Positions 8,214 through 16,229 of a DNA stretch of 64,000 bases are shown in pieces; position 1 is the first letter of the stretch; every line of letters begins with the position of its first letter. Origin of the DNA: Anaerolineales bacterium (GTDB lineage: Bacteria; Chloroflexota; Anaerolineae; Anaerolineales; Villigracilaceae); the NCBI GenBank assembly GCA_023382595.1, contig JAHDWB010000002.1, positions 310,001 through 374,000 of the forward strand, given 5' to 3'. The notes beneath the pieces are model-generated. The model did no database searches, had not been told where the DNA came from, and saw only the letters and a list, made by a program, of their open reading frames with translations. Position numbers and translations under genes: made by a program.

Positions 8214-8713
8214 TTGGTCTGACTAGTCGGGTGGTCGGAGTGGTCTGATCAGTCTAAATGGTCTGACTGGTCGGTTAGTCGCTTGGTCGGGGAAATGGAG
8301 TGTACGTCAAATCCCGTTTTGCTTGGCTACAGCTTGGTTGCAGCTATAGTACAGGATGATTGGAGCCTGATTGGAGCTCGATTGGAGCTCGATTGGAGCT
8401 ACAGTACAGGATGAGTACAGGATGATTGGTGCTCGGTTGGAGCTTGATTGGGGCTCGAGTGGAGCCAGGATGGTGCAACGCTTGTCATCCAGACAAATTT
8501 TAGGGAGGGATAAGGGTGTTTGCGGGATTTTGTGTGCTGGGTTTGCGCCCGGAAGCATATAGCGAGCATATAGGATGACTATAGGATGACCGTTCGGTCA
8601 AATTTCAACCAATCTACTACAAATAGGATGAATATCATGGTACTGATGGCCGCCGTGTTGGTATGAGTATGAATATTTCATCCGTTGACCTACCCTGTAG
8701 GCGTGTTTATAAT
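8214..8713. repeat. Composite minisatellite element, copy A
   Basis: Three modules lie in order. First, 8216-8290 is an array of GTC-headed 8-9-bp units (GTCTGATCA, GTCTAAATG, GTCTGACTG). Second, about 8321-8475 is an array of 11-bp units (GAGCTCGATTG, CAGGATGAGTA variants). Third, 8514-8713 is a non-tandem module almost identical to 40316-40539, ending in a sigma70-type promoter. Copy B lies in the same orientation at 39884-40539. No convincing coding potential: an 83-codon reverse frame here is low-complexity sequence forced by the repeats. Confidence 0.85.
8685..8713 (+). promoter_or_regulatory. Sigma70-type promoter at the end of repeat copy A
   Basis: TTGACC (8685-8690), a 17-nt spacer and TATAAT (8708-8713). 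The same hexamers and spacing occur in copy B at 40511-40539. Nothing obviously coding follows for about 450 nt, so the transcript may be untranslated or may run into the lipoprotein gene at 9172. Confidence 0.7.
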
Positions 8714-8732
8714 TAATTCATCGGATTATTAA

Positions 8733-8981
8733 CCCATTCCATCTACATGCCCAGGTGGAATCGATGCCGAACAGGGCAGCCAGGCCTACGCCAGACAGCT
8801 GGGTATTGTCGAGCTGGTGGTTGAGCCTGTCGAAGCCCGGTTTTTGCGGACATCTGTGCACAAGCGCAGGCATCGCTTCACCCTACGCTCCAAACGCAAA
8901 GTGGATGCACAATGGACGCGTACGCGGTTCGCTCCGGTGCACAATATCGCCAAGATTAACGCTTTTGGGGCGATCTACTGA
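8733..8981 (+). pseudogene. Unidentified open fragment in the 8714-9171 gap
   Basis: A stop-free stretch ending TGA at 8979-8981 gives a basic peptide with segments such as GIDAEQGSQAYARQ and HNIAKINAFGAIY. It has no start codon with a ribosome site and no recognisable family; it could be the 3' remnant of a decayed gene or chance. Its middle overlaps the dispersed motif GGTTGAGCCTGTCGAAGCC. I see nothing else in 8982-9158 apart from the leader of the next gene. Confidence 0.25.
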
Positions 8982-9171
8982 CCCCTGACAGAACCAGATA
9001 CGTCCGCCGCCGAGAAACGGGTCTCTCGTTCAAGCCTTGGACAGGGAAAGCTCTCGAAAAAACGGTTTTTCGACAGCCTCATTAGCACAGTTGCCTGCCG
9101 GCAGGACGCATCTCACATACCGCGTCGTCAGATTGGTGTGCCGCGTCCCTGCCGTCCGAAAGGAGACACTC

Positions 9172-9810
9172 ATGCAAAACGTGCCCAACCAGACCGGAAC
9201 GGTCTTTGTCATGCGCCGCAAGCTTGACCTTGCGCTTTATCTCCTGCTGACCGCCGTCCTCTCAAGCGGATTGCTCTCCTGCGCCCAACGTCCCGCATCC
9301 GCAAGTGCGCTCGAACCCGCGTCGATGCCTGCTCCCGTTGAAGCGGACCAGTCCTCCCTCCCGCCGGTCAACTTCGAAGCGGATTATGGGATCACGGTCA
9401 CTGCAAAGGCGTTGTGCATCGAAGGCGCGGAGACCGTCCTGTATCTGGAGACGATCCTCGACGCAGGTCTCTGGCGATTGAGCGGGAAGGACTTCCATCC
9501 ATTCGGGGAGACCTACTTCGAGACCAGCATCCTGTTTCTGGAAAACGACCAATTATTCTCGAACGTTTCCAGCGGCTATCGCGCGGAGCCGATTTTCGAT
9601 TCCCAGACCGGCATGGTCAGTACGCTCCAGGCGTTTGCCTTCCCACAGGCAGCTTCCCCGAACGCGGACTTTACCATCAAGGCATATGTCACCTTGCTTG
9701 ACCTGCCAGCCGCCTATGCGCCGCCCGTTCCAATGGACTTTCTGGAACCCAGTATCATCGAGATCCCCATGGAATACATTGCGTCGGCAGTCGTTGGAAA
9801 GTGCCAGTAA
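9172..9810 (+). CDS. Putative lipoprotein, function unknown
   Basis: A 212-residue product from the ATG preceded by AAAGGAGA; a second ATG (MRRKLDL) 13 codons on would give a more typical signal peptide. The hydrophobic run and lipobox LLLTAVLSSGLLSC predict lipidation and export, followed by a Pro/Ala-rich linker. The mature domain (NFEADYGITVTAKALCIEG onward) is mainly beta and contains a conserved-looking TVTAKALCIEGAETVLYLE stretch. I recognise no family. It lies 25 nt before the GT87 gene and may be co-transcribed. Confidence 0.7.
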   Translation: MQNVPNQTGTVFVMRRKLDLALYLLLTAVLSSGLLSCAQRPASASALEPASMPAPVEADQSSLPPVNFEADYGITVTAKALCIEGAETVLYLETILDAGLWRLSGKDFHPFGETYFETSILFLENDQLFSNVSSGYRAEPIFDSQTGMVSTLQAFAFPQAASPNADFTIKAYVTLLDLPAAYAPPVPMDFLEPSIIEIPMEYIASAVVGKCQ

Positions 9811-9835
9811 CGGTAATTGGTTTTCATAAACTGAA

Positions 9836-11035
9836 ATGATGCGCCATAAATACAAAACCATAACAATAATTATTGCCTTATCCATTCTCTTCCTTACAAC
9901 AGCCAGACAGATCGTCCATTCCCAGAAATACATTGATTCGGATTTTTTCTCATTCTGGCTTGCCGGCCGCATGATGTTGACGGGCGAAAACCCCTATCAT
10001 GTTGATGCATGGATCGAAGGACATCACAAATCCGGCGCAGAGTGGATATCCGACAACACCTTCCTCTATCCGCTTCCGGCAGCGATCGGATTTATTCCCC
10101 TGGGATTTCTTCGCATCGACCATGCCTATGTGGCATGGGTTTTCCTGTCACAATGGCTGATCAGCGCAGCGCTGTATCTGCTTTTTCGGATATGGAGATC
10201 GCCAACATCAATGCAATTTTTGCTGCCCATTGTGCTCGGAGTGATCTTGTTTCGACCCGCATTGGTAACCCTGCGTAACGGACAGTTGGGAGGAATGTTC
10301 CTGTTCTTGCTGGCGCTTGTCATCTACCTTTGGGAAAATGACAAATGGGTGCAGGGAAGTATCGCGCTTTCATTAGTCGCACTGAAACCCCAATATGGCA
10401 TCCCCATCCTGTTACTGCTTGCGATCTGGCTGGTGAGACACAAAAAAATCCCGGCGCTGCTCGCATTATCCGTCTCGGGTGTTCTGTTGTTTGTTCTTGG
10501 GTGGTTAATAGATTCATCCTGGGTCAGTACGTTTCTTGAGATCGCAAGCCGGAAATCCCAGCATACTTTTGGCTTCAATCCCACAATGTGGGGAATATCA
10601 GCCTTCGTTTGTGGAAACAGATCCGTTTGCACGTTCCTTGTCGGCGGATCGTTCAGCCTTCTGCTGACACTGCCGGTTTTGATCTTTACCTTTCGAATAA
10701 AAGAGACATTGTCCGCTTTTCATGTGGGCATAGTGACCACAACAACACTTATCGTCACACCTTATATCTGGGCTTATGATCAGATCCTTTTGTTGATCCC
10801 CATGTTTTTGATCGTGGCTTATCTCGCAAACAACGGATACACCTACCTGAAAACTTCCCTTGTCTTCCTTGCTTTTTCTATAATGTCTTTGGGGCTTCTT
10901 TTTCTTGCGAGTCTTCTCCGAACGGATGTCTGGAGCGCATTACTGCCGATACTCGTCCTGCTTGCGCTGATCTGGCTGTATGCAAAAAAGACCAACCTTG
11001 ATCTATCGAACAGCCAGCCGCTTCCAGATGTATAA
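9836..11035 (+). CDS. GT87/DUF2029-type polyprenyl-phosphate mannosyltransferase-like membrane protein
   Basis: The 399-residue polytopic protein has about ten hydrophobic segments. After the first helix comes DSDFFSFWLAGRMMLTGENP, the extracytoplasmic acidic motif plus tyrosine-poor loop typical of GT-C enzymes of family GT87, followed by LRNGQLGGMFLFLLAL and ALKPQYGIPILLLL, both GT87 hallmarks. Known members transfer mannose or arabinose from polyprenyl-phosphate donors to envelope glycans; the acceptor here is unknown. Two consecutive ATGs occur (9836, 9839). Codon use is less GC-rich than in neighbouring genes. Confidence 0.85.
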   Translation: MMRHKYKTITIIIALSILFLTTARQIVHSQKYIDSDFFSFWLAGRMMLTGENPYHVDAWIEGHHKSGAEWISDNTFLYPLPAAIGFIPLGFLRIDHAYVAWVFLSQWLISAALYLLFRIWRSPTSMQFLLPIVLGVILFRPALVTLRNGQLGGMFLFLLALVIYLWENDKWVQGSIALSLVALKPQYGIPILLLLAIWLVRHKKIPALLALSVSGVLLFVLGWLIDSSWVSTFLEIASRKSQHTFGFNPTMWGISAFVCGNRSVCTFLVGGSFSLLLTLPVLIFTFRIKETLSAFHVGIVTTTTLIVTPYIWAYDQILLLIPMFLIVAYLANNGYTYLKTSLVFLAFSIMSLGLLFLASLLRTDVWSALLPILVLLALIWLYAKKTNLDLSNSQPLPDV

Positions 11036-11036
11036 T
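11031..11036 (+). promoter_or_regulatory. -10 hexamer close to ATG (possible leaderless start)
   Basis: TATAAT overlaps the stop of the GT87 gene and ends 5 nt before the ATG at 11042. There is no Shine-Dalgarno sequence, so transcription from here would start at or next to the initiation codon. Confidence 0.5.
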
Positions 11037-11041
11037 AAATC

Positions 11042-11542
11042 ATGACTAAATCCATCCAATACGAGAACACCCTCACCTTAAACAACGAGCCGTTCCGCTT
11101 CAAGCAGGAAACTATTTCCGCCGAAGAATACATTGACTTCCTCGCAAGAACGAACTTGGGACAGCAATATCCCAAAGAAGACTTCGTCAACCGCATAAAA
11201 ACACTCGTGGAAAATGTGCAGGTCAGCCTCGTCGTCCGCAACGCGGAGAGTCAAATCGTCGGCGTATGTTTCGGCTTGACCGATTTCGCCTACTGGCTGA
11301 TGCTGACCGACCTCGGCGTGGACAGAGATTACGCGCGCCTCGGCATCGGAAAAATCCTCGTCGAAACCGCGCACGAACTCGCAGGCGGAGAGAAGAATAT
11401 CGTCCTGTGTGCCTATGTCAATGACAAGGCGATCCCGTTTTATGAAAAACTGGGGATGAAAAAATCTGTCGAAGTGATGGAAAAGGCCAATATCGACTGG
11501 ACTCCATTCGAGGTAGGAAAAGACGATGAACTCACTTCATGA
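11042..11542 (+). CDS. GNAT family N-acetyltransferase
   Basis: A 166-residue protein. The acetyl-CoA-binding motif A is visible as LGVDRDYARLGIGKILVETA (about residues 92-111), followed by the strand IVLCAYVNDKAIPFYEKLGM with the usual catalytic-region tyrosine. The N-terminal region (FKQETISAEEYIDFLART) is an acceptor-binding part I cannot match to a substrate. It overlaps the following DUF7000 gene by 17 nt, which suggests translational coupling. Confidence 0.85.
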   Translation: MTKSIQYENTLTLNNEPFRFKQETISAEEYIDFLARTNLGQQYPKEDFVNRIKTLVENVQVSLVVRNAESQIVGVCFGLTDFAYWLMLTDLGVDRDYARLGIGKILVETAHELAGGEKNIVLCAYVNDKAIPFYEKLGMKKSVEVMEKANIDWTPFEVGKDDELTS

Positions 11543-12026
11543 ACACCTGAATGAATACAGAAAACTATTGAAGAAGGGCGCGATCCAAAAAGCCTACAAG
11601 GGACTGATGGAATACATGATGGGCTTGCGGACGTATTTCGATAGCAAATATCCCCACCATTTTGTGTCAGGCAGCATCTATTATGGCTACATGGATATGA
11701 CCTATTTCTCCGTTATTCCAGTGTCATTGAAACAGCGCAAACTGAAAGCGGCAATTGTTTTCGTCCATGAGACGTTTCGGTTCGAGATCTGGCTGGCAGG
11801 GTACAACAAACAAGTCCAATCGAACTACTGGAAACTATTCAAAGAAAGCAGCTGGGATAAATACCCCATTGTCCCAACCATAGAAGGTGTCGATTCCATC
11901 GTAGAGTGTGTTTTGGTGGAAGAACCAGATTTCAGCAACTTGGATGCCTTGACCAAGCAGATCGAGAAAGGCGCGTTGAAGTTCATCAAGGATATCGAGA
12001 GTTTCCTTTCAAAACACGCAAGCTGA
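11526..12026 (+). CDS. DUF7000-like protein
   Basis: A 166-residue soluble protein, MNSLHEHLNEYRKLLKKGAI onward, resembling small uncharacterised proteins (DUF7000-like: HxxLxxYxxLLxKGxIQxAYKGLMEYM, then GYMDMTYF and FEIWLAGYNKQ). The family is widespread in Firmicutes and Bacteroidota and has no established function. Its start lies inside the acetyltransferase gene and is served by GGAAAAGACG upstream. Pairing with an acetyltransferase is the only functional hint. Confidence 0.7.
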   Translation: MNSLHEHLNEYRKLLKKGAIQKAYKGLMEYMMGLRTYFDSKYPHHFVSGSIYYGYMDMTYFSVIPVSLKQRKLKAAIVFVHETFRFEIWLAGYNKQVQSNYWKLFKESSWDKYPIVPTIEGVDSIVECVLVEEPDFSNLDALTKQIEKGALKFIKDIESFLSKHAS

Positions 12027-12074
12027 TAATTTCAGACAAGTAATATCCATAAATTCCACCTCATCTATACGCAC

Positions 12075-12914
12075 ATGAACAACCGAACCATTTCCCACAT
12101 CATCGAACCCCAACTCGTCATCGAAGGCGCAGGCGTTTTACTGAGGCGCTCCTTCGGTCCGCACGTCAGCAACAAATTCGACCCCTTTCTGCTCTTCGAC
12201 CACTTCGCCTTCAACAACCCGCTCGAAGGACCCATCCGCGGCTTCCCCACCCACCCGCACCGCGGCATCGAAACCGTCACCTACATGCTCGAAGGCACCG
12301 TCCGCCACCGCGACAGCCTCGGCAACGCCGGCACCATCGCCGAGGGTGACGTCCAATGGATGACCAGCGGGCGCGGCATCCTGCACGAAGAAATGCCCCG
12401 CCGCAGCGAGAACGGCAACATCTACGGCTTCCAGTTGTGGGTCAACCTGCCCGCCGCGCAGAAGATGAGTCAACCGCGCTATCAGGAGATCGCCACAGGC
12501 GAGATTCCCATCGTCGAAAAGGATGGCGTGACCACACGCCTCGTCGCCGGAACTGTGGACGGAGTCACCGGACCCGTGACCGAGATCGCCGCCGCGCCTC
12601 TTTACATGGACGTGAAGCTGGATCCCGGTTCCCGATTCTCTCTCCCCATCCCAAGCGGACACACGGCGCTCGCATACGTCTTCGAGGGCGTTGGTGAGTT
12701 TTCAGGCGAAGCGGTTGAATCCGTCAGCATGGTGGTGTTCAACGACGATGGCGAGCAGGTCGAAGTTAAGACAGATGCGGGCGTCCGCTTTATGCTCATC
12801 GCAGGCGCACCGTTCAAAGAACCCATCGTGCCGTACGGTCCCTTCGTCATGAATACCCGCGAAGAGATCGAAGAAACCATCCGCGACCTGCGGAATGGCA
12901 CGTTCATAAAATAA
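12075..12914 (+). CDS. Pirin family protein
   Basis: The 279-residue bicupin has the N-terminal pirin metal site visible as FPTHPHRGIETVTYMLEG (His-x-His) and GRGILHEEMP (His and Glu). The C-terminal cupin (LPIPSGHTALAYVFEGVGEF) is also present. Bacterial pirins such as YhhW act as quercetinases, while others bind metabolic enzymes. The start is the ATG preceded by TCTATACGCAC with no ribosome site, so it too could be leaderless. Confidence 0.9.
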   Translation: MNNRTISHIIEPQLVIEGAGVLLRRSFGPHVSNKFDPFLLFDHFAFNNPLEGPIRGFPTHPHRGIETVTYMLEGTVRHRDSLGNAGTIAEGDVQWMTSGRGILHEEMPRRSENGNIYGFQLWVNLPAAQKMSQPRYQEIATGEIPIVEKDGVTTRLVAGTVDGVTGPVTEIAAAPLYMDVKLDPGSRFSLPIPSGHTALAYVFEGVGEFSGEAVESVSMVVFNDDGEQVEVKTDAGVRFMLIAGAPFKEPIVPYGPFVMNTREEIEETIRDLRNGTFIK

Positions 12915-12919
12915 TTATT

Positions 12920-12944
12920 CCCCTCTCCCATTTTGGGAGAGGGG
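12920..12944. repeat. Perfect 11-bp hairpin repeat (CCCCTCTCCCA type)
   Basis: Arms CCCCTCTCCCA (12920-12930) and TGGGAGAGGGG (12934-12944) around a TTT loop, followed by TTAGGGGTGAGGG. This is a common intergenic repeat type in related genomes. It has no U tract, so termination is doubtful. It sits between the pirin and Nudix genes. Confidence 0.7.
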
Positions 12945-12960
12945 TTAGGGGTGAGGGCAC

Positions 12961-13425
12961 ATGTCTCAAATTCTCTACGGACCGCGCCTCGGCAAACAAG
13001 GCGAACTGCGCGTGGGATGCAGCGCGACCATCTTCGATGCAAACCGCGAAAAAGTATTGCTCACCCAACGCGCCGATAACGGGCATTGGTGCCTGCCCGG
13101 CGGTCACATGGAGGCGGGTGAAAGCGCCGCCGAAGCCTGCGAGCGCGAAGTGCTGGAAGAAACGGGCTTGAAAGTGCGCGCCACGCGCTTGGCTGGTGTG
13201 TACAGCAACCCCGACCAATTGGTGATCTACAAGGACGGCAACAAAGCCTTCTTTGTCGTGTTGAATTTTGAAGCGGAAATTCTGGAAGGCGAACTCAACT
13301 TAAGCGACGAGACCACCGCCTTCGGCTGGTTCTCGCTTGCGGAGATGCGGTCCATGCCGATGCACGCCAACCACCATATCCGTGTGGAGGATGCCCTGCG
13401 CGGCGGCGATGCGGCGATGAAATAA
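12961..13425 (+). CDS. Nudix hydrolase
   Basis: A 154-residue protein with a complete Nudix box, GGHMEAGESAAEACEREVLE followed by ETG. The N-terminal strand GCSATIFDANREKVLLTQRA and the FFVVLNFEAEILEGE segment fit the general MutT fold. The C terminus (SLAEMRSMPMHANHHIRVED) is typical of ADP-ribose or nucleoside diphosphate pyrophosphatases, but the substrate is not decidable. The start ATG follows GAGGG at 12953-12957. Confidence 0.85.
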   Translation: MSQILYGPRLGKQGELRVGCSATIFDANREKVLLTQRADNGHWCLPGGHMEAGESAAEACEREVLEETGLKVRATRLAGVYSNPDQLVIYKDGNKAFFVVLNFEAEILEGELNLSDETTAFGWFSLAEMRSMPMHANHHIRVEDALRGGDAAMK

Positions 13426-13434
13426 AAATCGCAG

Positions 13435-13453
13435 GGCGGGCTTGCAGCCCGCC
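13435..13453. repeat. Short hairpin repeat
   Basis: GGCGGGCT (13435-13442), loop TGC, AGCCCGCC (13446-13453). It is adjacent to two further palindromic units in the 13426-13615 gap. Confidence 0.6.
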
Positions 13454-13474
13454 GCACAATACAATGATTGCAAT

Positions 13475-13493
13475 GTCAGGCTGGAAGCCTGAC
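13475..13493. repeat. Short hairpin repeat
   Basis: GTCAGGCT (13475-13482), loop GGA, AGCCTGAC (13486-13493). Confidence 0.6.
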
Positions 13494-13562
13494 CTACAAT
13501 TCTCCCCTTACTTAAGTACGGCACAAAACACGCCACTCTTTCATGAGCAGCGTGTTTATTTC

Positions 13563-13595
13563 AGGTGACGGTCACGTACAAAGTGACTGTCACCT
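13563..13595. repeat. 13-bp inverted repeat upstream of the 13616 gene
   Basis: AGGTGACGGTCAC (13563-13575) and GTGACTGTCACCT (13583-13595) pair with one G-T wobble. It ends 21 nt before the ATG of the membrane protein gene and could act as an operator or an RNA hairpin in its leader. The sequence is rich in GTGAC/GTCAC half-sites. Confidence 0.6.
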
Positions 13596-13615
13596 ATTTT
13601 ATTATTGGAGGCACG

Positions 13616-14176
13616 ATGTTAAACAATCTTTCAGAACGTTTCCATAAATGGGCAAAAGGCTGGCTGGTGCTCGTCCTGCTGGTACTGGACGGCTTCTTCG
13701 CCGGATTCCTGATGCCGCTGATCGGCGGCATGATGCAGGATGGGACTGGCTTGGTCCAGCCGCTTGATCTGATGCTGTTCTCCACGCCCGACCGCACCTT
13801 CGACATGATCGAGCGCTATGGTGAGTACGGGCGTCCGTTCTACCGCAACGTCGAATTGACAGTGGACATCATCTACCCCATCATCTATTTGTTTGCCTTC
13901 GGTCTGCTGATCTCATGGCTGTTCCAGCGCGGCTTCTCCCCTAACAGCAAAATGATGAAGTTCAATGTCATGCCGCTCGGCGCGTGGTTCTTCGATCTGC
14001 TCGAAAACCTGAACATCGTGGCATTGCTCTCGATGTTTCCCGCCAAGCCCGCCGTGCTGGCATGGTTGTTGATGATCCTGACCACGGCCAAGTGGGCATT
14101 CGCAGGCGCGAGCATTTTATTGATCCTGGTCGGTTTGGTGATGGCGGCGAAGAATGGGTTTAAGAAGCAATCATAA
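13616..14176 (+). CDS. Four-helix membrane protein, unknown function
   Basis: A 186-residue product from the ATG preceded by TTGGAGG. Four hydrophobic segments are visible: LVLVLLVLDGFFAGFLMPLI, IIYPIIYLFAFGLLISWLF, LNIVALLSMFPAKPAVLAWL and FAGASILLILVGLVM. An acidic extramembrane loop (LFSTPDRTFDMIERYGEYGR) separates helices 1 and 2. I do not recognise a named family. The gene is monocistronic, flanked by an inverted repeat upstream and a palindrome at 14182 downstream. Confidence 0.75.
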   Translation: MLNNLSERFHKWAKGWLVLVLLVLDGFFAGFLMPLIGGMMQDGTGLVQPLDLMLFSTPDRTFDMIERYGEYGRPFYRNVELTVDIIYPIIYLFAFGLLISWLFQRGFSPNSKMMKFNVMPLGAWFFDLLENLNIVALLSMFPAKPAVLAWLLMILTTAKWAFAGASILLILVGLVMAAKNGFKKQS

Positions 14177-14181
14177 TTTCC

Positions 14182-14209
14182 GCAGGGGCGAGACATGTCT
14201 CGCCCCTGC
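14182..14209. terminator. Perfect 28-nt palindrome between converging genes
   Basis: GCAGGGGCGAGACA (14182-14195) is followed directly by its complement (14196-14209). In the plus direction it follows the membrane protein stop and is followed by TACATTTTCTT; it also touches the stop of the convergent methyltransferase gene. Probably a terminator or REP-type hairpin. Confidence 0.6.
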
Positions 14210-14901
14210 TACATTTTCTTCCACCACACGCCTGTGCATTCCGGTAGGATGATCCACTTGTTATCGCGCACTTTGTTGCCCAGCTCATCGCCGAAGAAAA
14301 AGCGGGAGAGTTCTTCGGCTTCTTCGATGGATTCGAATTTGTAATCCGTGCGGATCCACTTGCTTTGGAATCCGGCTTCGTCCAACCAGGGATAGTAGTC
14401 TTTGAGATGCTCCAAGCGAATCGGCGACTCGTTTCCCGTGCCCAGCGATTCGAACAGGACGATGTGGCTGTTCGGTTTGAGGACGCGCCGCATCTCGTTC
14501 ATCCATTTGCTCAATTCATCGCGCCAAGTATCGGGATGCCACTGATGGAGATATGCCACGCTCCAACCGGAGACAGCAAGGTCGGCGGAATGGTCGTCCA
14601 CGGGCAGTTGGCGATGGTCGGCAACATCCACCTGCCAGTTGGAGAGTCCGCTGGCGGTGAGCTTTTGTTTGCAGACCCGCAGCATCTCCTCTGAAATATC
14701 GAACGCGCGGACATGGTCAACGATGGGGGCGAGCAGACAGGCTAATCGTCCAGTACCAGCTCCGAGGTCCAGCACGAGGCGGTTTTCCAAGGGCGTGATC
14801 TCACGCAGGGCGTTGAGGATGTTCCCCTGATGGTCCTCGCGTGCGATCAGCGCTTCGTATTTGTCCCCTTCGGTCTTGTAAATTTCTTCTTGTGTAGGCA
14901 T
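14209..14901 (-). CDS. Class I SAM-dependent methyltransferase
   Basis: A 230-residue protein from ATG 14901; an upstream in-frame extension exists but lacks a better start. The Rossmann SAM-binding motif I is VLDLGAGTGRLACLL (about residue 45), with acidic motif II VRAFDISEEML, motif III region WQVDVADHRQLPVDDHSAD and motif IV LAVSGWSVAYLHQWHPDTW. The target is unknown; small-molecule methyltransferases of the ubiE/type 11 group look like this. It is transcribed away from ybaK, with a 19-bp inverted repeat in the shared promoter region. Confidence 0.85.
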   Translation of the reverse strand: MPTQEEIYKTEGDKYEALIAREDHQGNILNALREITPLENRLVLDLGAGTGRLACLLAPIVDHVRAFDISEEMLRVCKQKLTASGLSNWQVDVADHRQLPVDDHSADLAVSGWSVAYLHQWHPDTWRDELSKWMNEMRRVLKPNSHIVLFESLGTGNESPIRLEHLKDYYPWLDEAGFQSKWIRTDYKFESIEEAEELSRFFFGDELGNKVRDNKWIILPECTGVWWKKM

Positions 14902-14921
14902 CGCTCCATTATAAATGTCCA

Positions 14922-14972
14922 CGGTCACGAATTGCGCTTTCCCCTCTCTCAAAAAAGCGCAATTCGTGACCG
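14922..14972. promoter_or_regulatory. Perfect 19-bp inverted repeat in a divergent promoter region
   Basis: Arms at 14922-14940 (CGGTCACGAATTGCGCTTT) and 14954-14972 are exact complements around a 13-nt spacer. They lie between the divergent methyltransferase (14901) and ybaK (14992) starts. This could be an operator for a dimeric or tetrameric regulator controlling both genes, or a REP-type element that landed there. Confidence 0.65.
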
Positions 14973-14979
14973 CGCTGGG

Positions 14980-14985
14980 TATAAT
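14980..14985 (+). promoter_or_regulatory. -10 hexamer positioned for a leaderless ybaK mRNA
   Basis: TATAAT ends exactly 6 nt before ATG 14992, so the expected transcription start is the A of the ATG. No Shine-Dalgarno sequence is present and no clear -35 hexamer is seen. Confidence 0.6.
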
Positions 14986-14991
14986 TGGCGG

Positions 14992-15468
14992 ATGGACACC
15001 TTATCTCCCTCCGCACAAAAGATACAAAATTTATTGAACTCGCTCGGCTATTCGTACACCGTGATCGAACATGCCGAGTCGACGCGCACGGCACAGGAAG
15101 CCGCTGACCGCGCAGGCTGTGAACTCGGGCAGATCGTAAAGTCGTTGATCTTCAAGGGCAGGGATTCGGGCAAGCCGATCCTGGTGCTGACCAGCGGACC
15201 GAACCGCGCGAACGAGAAGCGCATCAGCGAGTATGCAGGCGAGCCGATCGGCAAAGCCGATGCCGATTTTGTCCGCGCTGTGACGGGCTTTGCGATTGGC
15301 GGCGTACCTCCGCTCGGTCACATCGAACAAATGGAAACCTATATTGACGAAGACTTCTTGCAATATCCCACCATCTGGGCGGCGGCTGGCACGCCGAATG
15401 CGATCTTCGAATTAAAGACCGAAGATTTACAAAAGATGACGGGCGGCAAGGTCGTTTCGATCAAATAA
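14992..15468 (+). CDS. ybaK: YbaK/EbsC-type aminoacyl-tRNA deacylase
   Basis: The 158-residue protein has the YbaK fold from start to end: EHAESTRTAQEAADRAGCEL near the N terminus, then IVKSLIFKG (with the catalytic lysine of the family), TSGPNRANEKRIS and GFAIGGVPPLGH. Family members hydrolyse Cys-tRNA(Pro) or other mischarged tRNAs in trans. The GGVPPLGH motif is standard for YbaK-like deacylases. It is followed 15 nt later by the YwaF-like gene in the same direction. Confidence 0.9.
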   Translation: MDTLSPSAQKIQNLLNSLGYSYTVIEHAESTRTAQEAADRAGCELGQIVKSLIFKGRDSGKPILVLTSGPNRANEKRISEYAGEPIGKADADFVRAVTGFAIGGVPPLGHIEQMETYIDEDFLQYPTIWAAAGTPNAIFELKTEDLQKMTGGKVVSIK

Positions 15469-15483
15469 CGTGTGGAGTGGAAT

Positions 15484-16224
15484 ATGCTCGATTTTTTCTC
15501 GGTTGAATATACTGACGTGCCTTTGCAAATTTTCGGACCCAAACACCTGACCATCGTTGCGGCGTTCGTGGTCTTTTACCTGTCTTTTATTTATTTCCGC
15601 AAAGCATGGAACGAAAAACAAAAACGAAATATGCGGATTGCGCTTGCTGTCGCGTTAGCTGTCACCGAGATCAGCATTCACGTTTGGTGGGTGTATTGGG
15701 GCATTTGGAGCATCCAAACCACCCTTCCGCTGCATCTGTGCAGCATCATGGTGTGGATCACTGTCTATGTGGCGTTCACGGGCAATAAAAAACTATACGA
15801 TTTCACCTACTTCCTTGGCATTGGCGGCGCATTGCAGGCTCTGCTCACTCCTGCCGACGCATCCATGTATGATATTCCGCACTACCGCATCATGCAGACG
15901 CTCATCGCCCACGGATTGTTGATCGCCATTCCTATTTATATGACCGTGGTGGAAGGTTACCGCCCCACGCTGGCGTCCTTCAAGCGCATTTTTATCTGGA
16001 CGAATGTTTACATGGTGTTCATCTTTTTCCTCAACCGCGCCATCGGCAGCAACTACCTGTTCATCGCTGAGAAACCGCCGTCCCCCACCCTGCTGGATGT
16101 GCTCTCGCCGTGGCCCTGGTACATCCCACAGTTAGAGATCCTGGCGTTCGCCATCCTGTTCCTGCTCTACGTTCCTTTCCTCATCAAGGACTGGCGCGCC
16201 AAACGCCAGCCAGTTGCCGCCTGA
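15484..16224 (+). CDS. TIGR02206/YwaF family integral membrane protein
   Basis: The 246-residue polytopic protein is read from ATG 15484, which GTGGAG precedes; an in-frame GTG four codons upstream overlaps that site. About seven helices are visible. Family marks are VTEISIHVWWVYWGIW, LPLHLCSIMVWI (a conserved H-x-C) and the NYLFIAEKPPSPTLLDVLSPW stretch shared by YwaF homologues. The biochemical function of the family is unknown. A strong terminator follows. Confidence 0.85.
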   Translation: MLDFFSVEYTDVPLQIFGPKHLTIVAAFVVFYLSFIYFRKAWNEKQKRNMRIALAVALAVTEISIHVWWVYWGIWSIQTTLPLHLCSIMVWITVYVAFTGNKKLYDFTYFLGIGGALQALLTPADASMYDIPHYRIMQTLIAHGLLIAIPIYMTVVEGYRPTLASFKRIFIWTNVYMVFIFFLNRAIGSNYLFIAEKPPSPTLLDVLSPWPWYIPQLEILAFAILFLLYVPFLIKDWRAKRQPVAA

Positions 16225-16229
16225 ACACA

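Noticed and set aside
8321-8475. Possible CRISPR array
   Set aside because: Units are 11 bp, contiguous, without unique spacers and without cas genes.
8307-8558. 83-codon minus-strand frame in repeat copy A
   Set aside because: Generated by the 11-bp repeats; low complexity, no start signal.
12920-12944. Hairpin as a rho-independent terminator of the pirin gene
   Set aside because: No U tract follows; a dispersed hairpin repeat is the better description.
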